A stretch of DNA of 64,000 bases from Arenibacter sp. F26102 (GCF_023015865.1 NZ_JALKBC010000006.1:337388-401387), one strand, 5' to 3'. Shown: positions 1-10,159, counted from the first letter of the stretch. Numbers and translations are program-made. The notes: generated by a model from the sequence alone, not told the origin.

Positions 1-7
1 TTTTATT

Positions 8-1633
8 TTAGAACTCAATATTCTTAAAATTTGCCTTCAAAACCAAGGGATAACTACTTCCATTTACTGCTGGCATGGTTATACTCAAATTTTCCTTAGT
101 ATGCTTAAAAGTTATCTTTCTATCATCGTATAACTGCGTTAAGCTTTTAAGATTTCCTGGGTTGACTTCACTGGATTTTCCTAAAGATGGAATAACAAAT
201 TCACCTTTTGACGGGTTCATGACAATAATGTAAAAATCATCACCTTTAGTGGTGTAGCGCACCTCGTCTGCAGCAAAAAGTGGTGTTGCTGTTGTACGTT
301 GATTGAAATGTTCACCTTGCTTTTGAGCTTCAACGGCATTTCTAAGCTCTCCGTCAACGGTTTCTACATGCTCGCCACGAACGCTTTTGCCATCGCCAAA
401 GACTTTCCATGGGCGCGTACCATAAATAGCCTCACCATTAATTTTTAGCCAATCGCCCACTATATTAACGCTCTTTTTAATTTCGTGCGGAATGGTTCCA
501 TCAGGGTTCAATTCCATGCTTAAAAGTAGGTTTCCGTTTTTACTAACGGCCTCGATTAGCATTTCCAAAATGGTGCGTGCATTATGGGTTAAATGGCGGT
601 CCTTTTTATAAAACCAATCGGTAAACGTTATTTCTGATTGCCAAGGATATTCTCGTAAAGTATTACTTCCTCCGGATTCCACTTCGTTAACCGTACCTTT
701 TGCTTCCCTTTTCAAAAGCATTACGGCATCTATAGTTCCGTTTTTCTTTAGGCTATTGTTATAAAGTTTACGGGTAACTTCCTTACCATAATCCCCGTAA
801 GTGAAGTTAAAACCATCGTTATATAACAAATCCGGCGTGTAATTTGTAACCAGTTCGATATGGCGTTTTAACCAGTTTTTCTTGATGTCTTCTATAATTT
901 CTGGCGTGCGATCTTCTGGTGCGGGACCGTATAAATCTTTAGGATCCAAACCTTCCCACCATTTACCAATTCCATCCGCTTTGGTTAAGTGGCCATCATA
1001 AGGCACACCGGCTTTTTCCCCTTCTTTATCTGAACCAAAAGCGGGTTTCCACCAGTTTAAAAAACGATCGTCGTGACTGGTAACCCCAAATTTTAAACCA
1101 GCTTTACGGGTGGCAGCTTCAAACTCGCCGATAATGTCTTTTTCAGGCCCTACGTTTACTGAATTCCAAGGGTGGTGTGAAGATTGGAACAAATCGAAAT
1201 GATCGTGATGGTTGGCCAATGCCACTATATATTTGGCGCCGTTTTCTTTTGAAAAATTAATAAGTGCCTCCGCATCAAAGTTTTCGGCCTTCCATTGGTT
1301 AATGACGTCTTTATATCCGAACTCTGACGGGTGTCCGTAGGTTTGTAAATGATAGGGATTGGCCATCTTTCCAAACTTCTGTCGCCCCACATCTTTCATA
1401 TACATATGCCGGGCATACCAGCCACCACCTTGTTCCGGTACACTTTGCGGACCCCAATGGAACCAGATTCCGAACTTAGCATCCCTAAACCACTCCGGAC
1501 AACTGTATTGTTCCGCCAATTGGTCCCAACTTAATTCCTTTTCACTTTCCTGAGCCAAACCAAAAGACGATACACAGCATATTACGATAAATAGCTTTAG
1601 ACGTGTATTCAATCTATCAATATGTAATTTCAT
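8..1633 (-). CDS. GH29 family alpha-L-fucosidase, exported
   Basis: Predicted exo-glycosidase of family GH29, which releases alpha-L-fucose by a retaining mechanism. Some relatives act on alpha-L-galactose. The 541-residue product has an N-terminal signal peptide (hydrophobic stretch about 12-28, ending FGLAQ). GH29 landmarks follow in order: KFGIWFHWG near 53-61, NHHDHFDLF near 141-149, a GPEKDIIGE block near 162-170, and LLYNDG near 269-274. In that last motif Asp273 is the likely nucleophile by position. The SHDDRFLNWW segment differs from the textbook fucosidase motif, so the sugar specificity may differ too. It is the last gene of the minus-strand PUL, 13 bp after the sulfatase and probably co-transcribed with it. 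Family assignment is strong; the substrate is inferred. Confidence 0.9.
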   Translation of the reverse strand: MKLHIDRLNTRLKLFIVICCVSSFGLAQESEKELSWDQLAEQYSCPEWFRDAKFGIWFHWGPQSVPEQGGGWYARHMYMKDVGRQKFGKMANPYHLQTYGHPSEFGYKDVINQWKAENFDAEALINFSKENGAKYIVALANHHDHFDLFQSSHHPWNSVNVGPEKDIIGEFEAATRKAGLKFGVTSHDDRFLNWWKPAFGSDKEGEKAGVPYDGHLTKADGIGKWWEGLDPKDLYGPAPEDRTPEIIEDIKKNWLKRHIELVTNYTPDLLYNDGFNFTYGDYGKEVTRKLYNNSLKKNGTIDAVMLLKREAKGTVNEVESGGSNTLREYPWQSEITFTDWFYKKDRHLTHNARTILEMLIEAVSKNGNLLLSMELNPDGTIPHEIKKSVNIVGDWLKINGEAIYGTRPWKVFGDGKSVRGEHVETVDGELRNAVEAQKQGEHFNQRTTATPLFAADEVRYTTKGDDFYIIVMNPSKGEFVIPSLGKSSEVNPGNLKSLTQLYDDRKITFKHTKENLSITMPAVNGSSYPLVLKANFKNIEF

Positions 1634-1646
1634 AATACTTATACCC

Positions 1647-3173
1647 TTATTTATTTGTAACTACCCCTTCATACAGCCCGAACATATCCTTGTTTAGGTC
1701 CGCCGTATCCCCAGTTTCTTTGATCAATGATTTTAGGGACAACTTTAGATCTTCATAGATTCCGTTCACTTCTTTATCACCCAGTAAATTGCTCATTTCC
1801 CAGGGGTCATTTTTAAGGTTGAACAGTTGTTCGGTAAGCATTCCGTCCTTACTACTAACTATTAGTTTATAATCTCCCTTGCGTACTGCCCTGTGTGCCC
1901 CTCGCTCTTTAGGCTTTTTATCTCCCGGCCAGGCATTGTAGGCAAAATGCATTACCTCCCTAACCGCCTCCTGTTGTCCTAAGATTACAGGAGTTAGATC
2001 CTTGGTCTCTACAGAAGCCGGTATTGCCAAGTCCGTAAGTCCACATAAGGTGGGGAAGACGTCGTGCAAGTATGCAAAAGCTGCCTTCTTTTCATTTTTG
2101 GGAATCCCAGGTCCGCTGAAGATCAAAGGGACCTTTACACTGTGTTCATAAACACTTTGCTTTCCCAAAAGGCCGTGTTGACCTACGGCCAAGCCGTTAT
2201 CTCCTGAAAAAACGATAATGGTATTCTCTGCCTCCCCAGATTTTTCCAAGGCTTCCAACACCCGGACAATTTGTGCATCAGTGGCCGAGATCATGGCGTA
2301 ATAATCAGAAATATGTTGTTTTATTTCTTTCTCAGTTCTTGGAAAAGCAGCCAATTTCTCATCCCTTATTTTCATATCCGCAATTGGGAAGGGATGGCCG
2401 TCCATAAAGTTTTTGGGCAATTTGATTTTTTCTGGTGGATATAGATCATGAAATTCCTGTGGCGCCGTCCGCGGGTCATGTGGCGCGGTAAAGGATACGT
2501 ACATTAGAAACGGATTGTCTTTCTCGCGATTTTCTAAATAATCAATTGCAGCATCGGCAAACAGTTCACTGGAAAATTTTTCCTTATCGGCATAAGGTTG
2601 GGACCATCCGGAACTCGTATCAAAATCTTTTACATTGGTGCCAAAATGCTTTGTCATGCCTCCCAAATAAATAGACTTTCCCTTTTCAAATCCGCGTTCT
2701 ACCCAATCTTTACCATTGTGTTGTTTGCCAGTGGCAAAAGTGGCATATCCGTTGGATCTAAAATATTCGGGGAAGGTAAGTTTATCAGATTTGCCCCTTA
2801 GGCTATCAGGAACAGAAAATTGCGCGTATACGTTGGGCTCTATGTTAAAATAGTGGCGTCCTGTCATAAGCATGGCCCTACTTGGCGAACAGACTGCCCC
2901 ATGGGGCGCTCCCAAAATATAGGCATTGGTAAAGGTGGTACCGGTCGCTATCAAACCATCCAATCCAGGGGTGAGCACCTCATCCATCCCCAAGGCGCCT
3001 AGGGTACCATACCTTTGGTCATCTGTAAAAAGAAATAATATATTGGGCTTTTCTGTCTTAACCGGAGAAACCTTTCTACATCCTATTGCCAAAATAGCCG
3101 TTGCCACAAGGAGGTATTTCCATAAAGGTAGATCGCTAATTCGATGGCCTGTGGTTTTTTTTAACATATTCAT
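1647..3173 (-). CDS. Formylglycine-dependent sulfatase (S1 family), lipoprotein
   Basis: Predicted type I sulfatase removing sulfate esters from a polysaccharide or its oligosaccharides. The 508-residue product has a transmembrane signal ending in a lipobox (AIGC, Cys32), which suggests lipid anchoring. Metal-binding aspartates are seen in FTDDQ (Asp51/52). The formylglycine site is CSPSR with Cys95 as the residue to be oxidised, followed by the LMTGR helix. NGLAVGQHGLLGKQ lies near the second metal site. The gene sits between SusD and GH29 on the same strand, after a terminator-like hairpin. Its sequence differs clearly from the four sulfatases of the second PUL, so it probably cuts a different linkage. 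The exact S1 subfamily cannot be assigned by eye. Confidence 0.92.
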   Translation of the reverse strand: MNMLKKTTGHRISDLPLWKYLLVATAILAIGCRKVSPVKTEKPNILFLFTDDQRYGTLGALGMDEVLTPGLDGLIATGTTFTNAYILGAPHGAVCSPSRAMLMTGRHYFNIEPNVYAQFSVPDSLRGKSDKLTFPEYFRSNGYATFATGKQHNGKDWVERGFEKGKSIYLGGMTKHFGTNVKDFDTSSGWSQPYADKEKFSSELFADAAIDYLENREKDNPFLMYVSFTAPHDPRTAPQEFHDLYPPEKIKLPKNFMDGHPFPIADMKIRDEKLAAFPRTEKEIKQHISDYYAMISATDAQIVRVLEALEKSGEAENTIIVFSGDNGLAVGQHGLLGKQSVYEHSVKVPLIFSGPGIPKNEKKAAFAYLHDVFPTLCGLTDLAIPASVETKDLTPVILGQQEAVREVMHFAYNAWPGDKKPKERGAHRAVRKGDYKLIVSSKDGMLTEQLFNLKNDPWEMSNLLGDKEVNGIYEDLKLSLKSLIKETGDTADLNKDMFGLYEGVVTNK

Positions 3174-3280
3174 TAATTTTTTATATCCAAGTCCTTAGAT
3201 GCCAAAACTTTTACCCATTCCGATATTCGACTAATACTAATATCAATTATTGCCTGATTAATTTACTTAATTAAAAGATT

Positions 3281-3308
3281 AAAAAAAGGGAGGAACTACC
3301 TCCCTTTT
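3281..3308 (-). terminator. Intrinsic terminator after SusD of PUL 1
   Basis: Read on the minus strand, this is a perfect stem (AAAAGGGAGG / CCTCCCTTTT) with a five-base loop; the six G/C-rich pairs run directly into seven Ts. It lies in the 207 bp between the SusD stop and the downstream sulfatase start. It should end or attenuate susCD transcripts, so the sulfatase and GH29 would receive less transcript than the transporter genes. Confidence 0.75.
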
Positions 3309-3380
3309 AAATCTAACTAAACTAACTAGGAGGAACATCTCCCCTATTCTTTAAAGGCTTATTACCAGTTACTACTACAA

Positions 3381-5057
3381 TTACCAGCCTGGGTTTTGCG
3401 TAAGGTCAGGGTTAAGTGTCAATTCATCTATTGGTATCGGGAACAAATAATGTTTTGGGTCTTCAAAAGTTCCTCCATTAGGCAAGGAGTTAGGATATGC
3501 CAAGATATAACCTTCGTTATCCAAGACAACATCAGCACCAACTTCCACCTCAGGATATAAGTCCTGATCAAACAATACCCCTCTAATTGGCTTGGTAAAC
3601 AAGTCTCCTGCTTTCCAACGTATAATGTCATCATATCTAAAGTTCTCCATAGCCAATTCTACACGTCTTTCCCTTCTAATTTCATCTAGCGCAACGTCAA
3701 TGCTAGGAAAGTCAGAATCAACATCTTTAACCATAGTTCCTAGAATCATTGGTGGCATATTCACTCTAGCCCTCAATAAATTTATTGATATATCCAAGTC
3801 CGCTTGCGATAAAATCCCCAACTCATAAGCAGTCTCTGCATAATTGAGTAAAACTTCGCCATACCTCATCATTATAGCATCAATGTAGCAGTTTTCACGC
3901 AAGTTAAATTGTTCTGGATTAAGATCCCAGTGTTTTTCTATCACGTAACCCGTTCTACTAATTTGCATGGAATGGAAAGTTGATTGACTAGAACCTGGTA
4001 TAGTAGGTACTCCTCCATAAAGCAAGTTTGAGTTAGGAGCAGCGACAGTTGCACTTAACCTAGGATCCCTATTATCAAATTCTGTTGACCAACCACCAGA
4101 GCCATCATAGATGGTACTTTGTGAGATAGGTTTTCCTTCAGCATCCAAAAATGAATCGACCAATGATTTGGTAGCGGCATCAAGAGCACTATTTATATCC
4201 AATTGATATTGCACAGATGAAGTTACCAGGTCCGGCTCATAATCCTTTATCAATATAACCTCAGGACTCGATGTCTTATCTACTTGGGAAAATAGCGTTC
4301 TAAAATCTTGTTCTAAGGAGTACTCACCATTTTCTATCAACTCCTTGGAAGCATTATAAGATTCCTGCAAAAATGGCTTTGGATCTCCAGTCCCATGATA
4401 TTTCATGTGGGTTCCTTCATATAAAAATATTCTGGATTTTAATGCCAAGGCTATATTTCTATTAATTCTGCTATTGGGTGAAGTATTATCAGGTAAATGC
4501 GTTATGGCATAATCAATATTGGCAAGGATAGAATCCATTACCAATTTTCTCGGATCCCTGTCTTCATACAGTTCGGGAGAGTCCACGTTCAGTTCTGATG
4601 CCAACCATTTAAAGTCCCCAAATCGCTTTGCTTTCTGAAAGTAGTGATATACCTTAAAAAATTTGGCTTCTGCTATTAAAGGGTTCAACTGTTCGGCGGG
4701 TATATCCGAACCTTTGGAGTTGTCCAACAATATGTTTAGGTTACGAATCTGGCCATAACCGTATTCATTGTCCGACTCTGGTAGAATATATTCACCGGCC
4801 GTTATTTCATCATACTGATCTGGGGCCTGATTATCACTTTGTCTATCGCCATATACTATTGGGCTTGGAAAATAAATTGAACTATGACCAGTAAAAACAG
4901 TATAGAACGAGTTTAAGTATAGTTTAAAATCATCCGTAGATGTCCAAAAAGTATCATTGGTCAATTGCGTTTTTGGAGCCGTATCAAAAAAATCGTCATT
5001 ACAACCAACCAAAGCAATTAAGGTTAGTACTAAAAAGTATATTTTATTATTTTTCAT
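3381..5057 (-). CDS. SusD/RagB-family outer-membrane glycan-binding lipoprotein
   Basis: Cell-surface glycan-binding partner of the SusC pore encoded immediately upstream. The 558-residue product has a lipoprotein signal with lipobox LVGC (Cys19), followed by the usual SusD opening (FFDTAPKTQLTNDTFW). The helical middle carries EAKFFKVYHYFQKAKRFGD, and the C-terminal part has RRERRVELAMENFRYDDIIRW. It ends in the family-typical FPIPIDELTLNPDLTQNPGW. The gap to susC is only 19 bp, so the pair is one transcriptional unit. It presents polysaccharide or oligosaccharide to the TonB-dependent pore. Substrate specificity cannot be read from the sequence; the neighbouring GH29 and sulfatase point to a sulfated fucose-type glycan. 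Confidence 0.95.
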   Translation of the reverse strand: MKNNKIYFLVLTLIALVGCNDDFFDTAPKTQLTNDTFWTSTDDFKLYLNSFYTVFTGHSSIYFPSPIVYGDRQSDNQAPDQYDEITAGEYILPESDNEYGYGQIRNLNILLDNSKGSDIPAEQLNPLIAEAKFFKVYHYFQKAKRFGDFKWLASELNVDSPELYEDRDPRKLVMDSILANIDYAITHLPDNTSPNSRINRNIALALKSRIFLYEGTHMKYHGTGDPKPFLQESYNASKELIENGEYSLEQDFRTLFSQVDKTSSPEVILIKDYEPDLVTSSVQYQLDINSALDAATKSLVDSFLDAEGKPISQSTIYDGSGGWSTEFDNRDPRLSATVAAPNSNLLYGGVPTIPGSSQSTFHSMQISRTGYVIEKHWDLNPEQFNLRENCYIDAIMMRYGEVLLNYAETAYELGILSQADLDISINLLRARVNMPPMILGTMVKDVDSDFPSIDVALDEIRRERRVELAMENFRYDDIIRWKAGDLFTKPIRGVLFDQDLYPEVEVGADVVLDNEGYILAYPNSLPNGGTFEDPKHYLFPIPIDELTLNPDLTQNPGW

Positions 5058-5076
5058 TATCCTATGTTTTTTTTGA

Positions 5077-8000
5077 TTAAAGAGAAACTTGTATCCCTAC
5101 TGCAACAGATTTTCTGTTGGGATATATTTTACCGTTGGTACTTCTTAAATCTCCAAGCGTTTCAGGATCCATCAACCCATATAAGTTATCCTTTGTCCAT
5201 AGGTTTTGACCGGACAAATAAATTCTAAAACTGTGCAAGTTTGCCTTTTCCACAACATTTTCAGGAAAAGTATAGCCTATGGTAATGTTCTTGAGACGTA
5301 GAAAGGCCCCACTTTCAAGAAATCTTGACTGTGTTTGAACATTGTAAGCACTATTTCTACGATAGATTGGTAGTTTGGCATCCGGGTTATCCAGGGACCA
5401 GCTGTTTTCCAATGCCCAATGGTTTCCGGTGGAATTCACATTATTGCCTTGGGCAGAGTGCCCAAAATATGCTACATTTTGATTTTGCATGGCAATATCC
5501 TTTTCTCCTACTCCCCTAAAGAACATATTGAAGTCTATCCCTTTATACTCCAAGGTGGTCGTAAATCCATAATTATAACGGGGTGTTGCGTTACCGATAA
5601 TGGTTTTGTCACCTGGATCATCCAAGGTATTGGAACCACTACTAATTTCCCCATCGCCATTTAAATCCCTATAATATGTATCCCCGGGATCGTCCCCAGC
5701 GTTTGCATTAAGCGTGGAGTGATCTGGAGCAGCATCAATTTCTTCTTGGGATTGGAATATACCTACAGTCTCATACCCCCATATTTCACCAAGAATTTGA
5801 CCTTCATAAAGGAAGTTGTTGTTGTTTAAATTGGGAAGTCTACCAGATGGATTAAGTTCATACTCCGTAATCTCGGATTTGCTATCGGATAAATAACCTT
5901 TTATACCATAGGTCAACCCATTCTTGAGTTTTTGTCTCCAACCAAGCTCCAATTCAAAGCCATTGGTTTCCAATGTAGCTCCATTGGTCCTAGGGGCAGA
6001 TGTTCCCAATGGTGCTGGCAATGCTTCCCCAGCTACTATCATATCACTTGTTACACGCTTATATATATCAAGGGACATGTTGAACTTATTTTTAAACATT
6101 CCCAGATCCACACCAAAATTGGTGGTTGTAGCTGTTTCCCAAGTTAGTGTATTGGACACAATACCCGCAGGCAAGATGTTTAAAGGCTCCACTCCATCGA
6201 TCAAATAATTTAATGTTCCGTTTCTGGTGGTCAACAAGGGGCGAAAATCATCTGCCGGCACATCCTGATTACCTAAACTACCATAAGAAGCCCTAAACTT
6301 TAAATTACTAATAACGGGCACGCTAGTAAAGAAGGATTCTCTGCTCACTACCCAACCAACAGATGCCGATGGAAAGAAACCAAATCTATTGGCCTTAGGA
6401 AATACGTCCGAACCATCGTAACGGGCATTTACCTCCAAAAAGTACTTCTCGTCGAAGTTATAATTAAATCGACCAAAACCTCCCCTAATTGCCGTGAAGG
6501 TATTGGAATCCCCAACAAAATCCTCCCCAGTTATATTTTCCACAGAAAGGATATCATCTTTGATCAGTCCAAAACCTATTGCCTCAATTTCCAAAAATTC
6601 TGTGCTGGTCTGATTGTATCCAGCAAGTAATTTGAAGTTGTGCTTTTGGTTGATGTCAAAATCATATGTTGCATAAATATCTACCACATCCTGTGTGCTT
6701 ACCCTAGACCTCCTTTGGATATAATCGTTTGCCGATGTCAAGTAATTTACTGTTTCTGGAGTGTTGTCCGTAACAAACTCTATTTGCTGTCTGTTGTTCT
6801 CCAATTGAGCGGCTAAATTTTGATGGCTATAGTTAGCATTGATTACCATGCCCTTGAACGGTTTTATGGCAAAATCGGCCGATAAATTGGTTTCTTGGGT
6901 TTCGGTAATTGTCCTGCCCCCAAAACGCTGATAGGCCAATGCGTGGTTCATAGGAAGACCGGCTCCTTGGGGAAAACCTTCAGGTGTCTCCACCAATTGC
7001 CAAGGTTTTGATCTATCCAGGGCATGCCAGTATGTTCCTATTCCGTAAGCATGAGGCTCGTCATAACCGGTTTTATTGTATCCTGCCCTAAATCCGGCAG
7101 TTAGCCAATCATTTACATCAAAAGTATATTTGAACAAGGTGTTGTATCTTTTTTTCTCATCAGGGTTTACTCTCCACTGACCCTCATCCTTCACATAGGA
7201 AAGCGACCCATAATATGTGGATCTGGACCCCCCGCCTGAAAGGGAAAGGTTGGTGGTGTTACGTACCGCAAAATCAGCATAAGCTTCTTTATAGATATCG
7301 GCGTTTCCAGCAGTCTGATAATTGCCATTGGGCAATAGGTAATAAGACGGATTGTTTATAGGGTCATCTATATAATCCTGCATATATTGTATATGCTCAT
7401 CATTGTATAAAGCCGATTGCCCATTATTCGTTCTGGCCAAATTAGCGGCGTTGGCCGATTCCACAGAATTTAGAGGATCGGGCGTAATAGTCATATCAGA
7501 AAAAGTCGTATTATGGGAAAACTTAATCTTTGTTGGCGTATCCAATCTCCCATTCTTAGTGGTGACAAGAATAACCCCAAATGCCCCTCTAGCCCCATAT
7601 ATGGCTGCTGAAGCCGCATCTTTAAGAACCGTTACGCTCGCTATATCGGAAGGACTAAAGTCATTTAATGTTTCGTAAGGAATACCATCTACCAAGATTA
7701 AGGGACTTCCACCATTTAAGGATTCAAAACCACGAATATTGAAATCGGGCGTTGCATTGGGGGAACCATCGGCTATATTAATGTTAAGGTTAGGTATTGC
7801 TCCTTGTAGACTAGTGGCAATATCAGGAGTAGCCCTATCTTCAAATACCTCTTCACCTATTTGCGAAACTGCACCGGTAACATTGGCTCTTTTTTGGGTT
7901 CCATACCCCACAACTACTACCTCATCCAAACCGGCAGCGCTTTCTTCCAATGTTATATTCAATATGGACTGGCCGGCCAACGACACCTCTTTGGTTAAAA

Positions 8001-8589
8001 AACCCAGATATGACACCACCAGTGTGGCATTTTGAGCTTTAACGGAAATTAAGAAATTGCCATCAAAATCAGTTTGTGTTCCATTGCTAGTACCCTTTTC
8101 TACAATACTGGCACCTGGTAAAGGCACCCCATCGGAATCCATTATGGTACCAGAAACCTGAAATTGATCCACTTTGGGTTTTACATTTCCTTGGGCACTT
8201 GGTTTCAGCAAATCCCCTATGGTTTTATTTACCTTAAGAACCACTTGTTTATCTATAACCTTATAATTGATTTTGGTTTTGGAAAACAAGGTCCTTAAAA
8301 TCTTTTCAATATTTTGTTCCTTTACTTGAATGTCAACTTTCCTGTTTAAATCGAGCTCTCCCTTACTATAAAAGAATTTAAATTCAGAAACCGATTCTAT
8401 TTCATTTATCACCTCCAAAACCGAGGCTTTGCTCATATCAAGAGTGATCTTGGTTTTTTGGGCATAGCCCATTCCCGCCTGTAACTGCAGGATAGTTGTG
8501 AATAAAAGTAAGAGTGATAGTTTCATCTTTAAATCGAATTTTGGAAATAAATACTTCCAACCTTCAGGAGTGTTCCTTGGTTTTTTCAT
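5077..8589 (-). CDS. SusC/RagA TonB-dependent transporter with STN signalling domain
   Basis: Outer-membrane glycan importer and signal transducer. The 1,170-residue product has a signal peptide with a long N-region (membrane part about 22-44), an STN domain (about 48-119), a carboxypeptidase-regulatory-like beta sandwich (about 144-217), a TonB-box region around DEVVVVGYGTQKR (222-234), a plug with LILVDGIPYE, and a long barrel ending in VAVGIQVSL. The STN domain is the part known in FecA-type systems to contact a FecR anti-sigma factor, and a fecR gene lies 160 bp upstream on the same strand. This protein therefore probably senses its glycan and switches on its own PUL through the ECF sigma factor. 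The second SusC in the window lacks the STN domain. Confidence 0.95.
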   Translation of the reverse strand: MKKPRNTPEGWKYLFPKFDLKMKLSLLLLFTTILQLQAGMGYAQKTKITLDMSKASVLEVINEIESVSEFKFFYSKGELDLNRKVDIQVKEQNIEKILRTLFSKTKINYKVIDKQVVLKVNKTIGDLLKPSAQGNVKPKVDQFQVSGTIMDSDGVPLPGASIVEKGTSNGTQTDFDGNFLISVKAQNATLVVSYLGFLTKEVSLAGQSILNITLEESAAGLDEVVVVGYGTQKRANVTGAVSQIGEEVFEDRATPDIATSLQGAIPNLNINIADGSPNATPDFNIRGFESLNGGSPLILVDGIPYETLNDFSPSDIASVTVLKDAASAAIYGARGAFGVILVTTKNGRLDTPTKIKFSHNTTFSDMTITPDPLNSVESANAANLARTNNGQSALYNDEHIQYMQDYIDDPINNPSYYLLPNGNYQTAGNADIYKEAYADFAVRNTTNLSLSGGGSRSTYYGSLSYVKDEGQWRVNPDEKKRYNTLFKYTFDVNDWLTAGFRAGYNKTGYDEPHAYGIGTYWHALDRSKPWQLVETPEGFPQGAGLPMNHALAYQRFGGRTITETQETNLSADFAIKPFKGMVINANYSHQNLAAQLENNRQQIEFVTDNTPETVNYLTSANDYIQRRSRVSTQDVVDIYATYDFDINQKHNFKLLAGYNQTSTEFLEIEAIGFGLIKDDILSVENITGEDFVGDSNTFTAIRGGFGRFNYNFDEKYFLEVNARYDGSDVFPKANRFGFFPSASVGWVVSRESFFTSVPVISNLKFRASYGSLGNQDVPADDFRPLLTTRNGTLNYLIDGVEPLNILPAGIVSNTLTWETATTTNFGVDLGMFKNKFNMSLDIYKRVTSDMIVAGEALPAPLGTSAPRTNGATLETNGFELELGWRQKLKNGLTYGIKGYLSDSKSEITEYELNPSGRLPNLNNNNFLYEGQILGEIWGYETVGIFQSQEEIDAAPDHSTLNANAGDDPGDTYYRDLNGDGEISSGSNTLDDPGDKTIIGNATPRYNYGFTTTLEYKGIDFNMFFRGVGEKDIAMQNQNVAYFGHSAQGNNVNSTGNHWALENSWSLDNPDAKLPIYRRNSAYNVQTQSRFLESGAFLRLKNITIGYTFPENVVEKANLHSFRIYLSGQNLWTKDNLYGLMDPETLGDLRSTNGKIYPNRKSVAVGIQVSL

Positions 8590-8635
8590 AATTTTGATTT
8601 GATTTTAGTTATTAAGCGACTTTGATCATTTTACA

Positions 8636-8671
8636 GATCGGAAGGTGCTCCAACACTTTCCGATTTTTTTT
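8636..8671. other. Inverted repeat with T-tract between fecR and susC
   Basis: Two 12-base arms (8636-8647 and 8654-8665) flank a six-base loop. In plus-strand RNA all 12 positions pair, two of them as G-U, and a run of eight T follows, so it reads as an intrinsic terminator for plus-strand transcription. On the coding (minus) strand the same stem has two mismatches, and the T-run becomes a preceding A-run. It may block antisense transcription into fecR or act as a leader or processing hairpin for susC mRNA. Confidence 0.55.
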
Positions 8672-8749
8672 ATTCCCTTTTCGAAATTTCATAGGCAACT
8701 TTTTTTAGTTTTTCCAGGATTCATATTTGGTTAATTTTGCACAATTACA

Positions 8750-9958
8750 TTATTTCACTTGCCGCTTCTCCGTAATGGTTATTTTGCTCCCTTCAACAGA
8801 ATAGCTAAAAGCGGTATGTTCTTGACAAATTTGCAATATTTGATCCAGGGATTCCTTCCCGAAGGTCCCGGTGAATTTTTTGCCGTTCAAAGCTTCGTAC
8901 CGGTTATCGATTTCCACATTGAAATGGCGCTCCAATTCCTTGACCATCAAATAAAATGGATCATCTTCGAACAGCAACTTGCCATCCTTCCAGGATATAT
9001 ACTTTTCAACATTCACCTCAGCCACATCAATCACATTATTCTCATAAACGGCCCGCTCACCAGGTTGGATCATAATATGTTCGCCTGCCCTATCGCCATT
9101 AACCATAGTTACATCTACACTACCTTCAATCAATACTGTGGAGGTATTATTTTCGTTTTTATAACTGGAAACATTGAACTCCGTACCGTGAACTCTGGTA
9201 TTCATATCATGGGTCATGACCGTAAATGGCCTAGCCTTATCCTTTTCCACAGAGAAATAGGCTTCCCCATCCAAATAAACATCCCTGGGTGTATCTTTTA
9301 AAAAATTGACGGGATACCGCAGTTTGGAGCCCGAATTTAAAAACACATGGGTCCCATCGGACAGTAAGAGTTCAAATTTCTTACCATAGGGAACAGCAAG
9401 TTCATTGTACTCCAACTTCTTGGTATCTTCATTTTTATCCTCATAATGCAGCACATTTTGCTCTTGCCTCACCACTACATTACCATTAGCGTTGGCAACC
9501 ACATTTGAAGAGGTATCGTCCAAAACCTTAATTGTACCATCCTGTAACTGCAAAGTTATCTGGGGGGTATTGTCAATAGGAAATTTTTCTGACGAACTAA
9601 ACGCGCCGGCTAGATAAAGGCCAATACTGCTTACAAAAAGCCCTAAAAACACTGCCGCCACACTAAAGTATCTCCGATTTTTAGCCTTACCCTGTAATTT
9701 TATTTCGTTTACCGTATCCCTTCTGTTCTCAATAATATTCCTCCACATGGCATCGAAATCCTGACTGGACAACTTATCCTCATCATAATTCATCAACATC
9801 ACCAATCTTTTGGCTTTGTCCACTTCTTCCTTTTTATTGGGGTAATCTGCCAACCAATTTTCCCAGAACATATTGGTCATGGCGTCAGGGTCCAATACCC
9901 ATCTAAGGAAATATTCGTCCGTAATAAAATCTTCTATGTCGTAATTCTTGTATTTCAT
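8750..9958 (-). CDS. FecR-family anti-sigma factor
   Basis: Inner-membrane anti-sigma factor that holds the adjacent ECF sigma factor inactive until the STN-bearing SusC signals substrate. The 402-residue product has a cytoplasmic N-terminal part (about 1-95), one membrane segment (about 97-118), a periplasmic FecR domain (about 185-300, with VPYGKKFELLLSDGTHVFLN and the FTV/HGTEFNVS blocks), and a C-terminal STN-like DUF4974 region (about 320-395, LLFEDDPFYLMVKELERHF). It lies between the sigma gene and susC on the same strand, the usual order for ECF-regulated Bacteroidota PULs. The assignment is firm from architecture and context. Confidence 0.95.
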   Translation of the reverse strand: MKYKNYDIEDFITDEYFLRWVLDPDAMTNMFWENWLADYPNKKEEVDKAKRLVMLMNYDEDKLSSQDFDAMWRNIIENRRDTVNEIKLQGKAKNRRYFSVAAVFLGLFVSSIGLYLAGAFSSSEKFPIDNTPQITLQLQDGTIKVLDDTSSNVVANANGNVVVRQEQNVLHYEDKNEDTKKLEYNELAVPYGKKFELLLSDGTHVFLNSGSKLRYPVNFLKDTPRDVYLDGEAYFSVEKDKARPFTVMTHDMNTRVHGTEFNVSSYKNENNTSTVLIEGSVDVTMVNGDRAGEHIMIQPGERAVYENNVIDVAEVNVEKYISWKDGKLLFEDDPFYLMVKELERHFNVEIDNRYEALNGKKFTGTFGKESLDQILQICQEHTAFSYSVEGSKITITEKRQVK

Positions 9959-10159
9959 TTTCCTCGAAAAAACAAAGCAAATTCCAGTGCTTTATTATAT
10001 AGAGGGAGTAGTTGTTGTTTTTACTTAAAAAAAACTTAATTTTTTTTAAGAACAATTCACCGTTCCCATCAAAAATACCTGTAAAGTACTGAGAACACTA
10101 CCCTTATATGGGTTTCTACAAATTCTACAAAAAGTTAAAAAAAAGTGAAGAAGCAACTA

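Noticed and set aside
8759..9301. 180-codon open frame on the plus strand
   Set aside because: It is antisense to the well-supported FecR gene and has no family features; it is a shadow frame.
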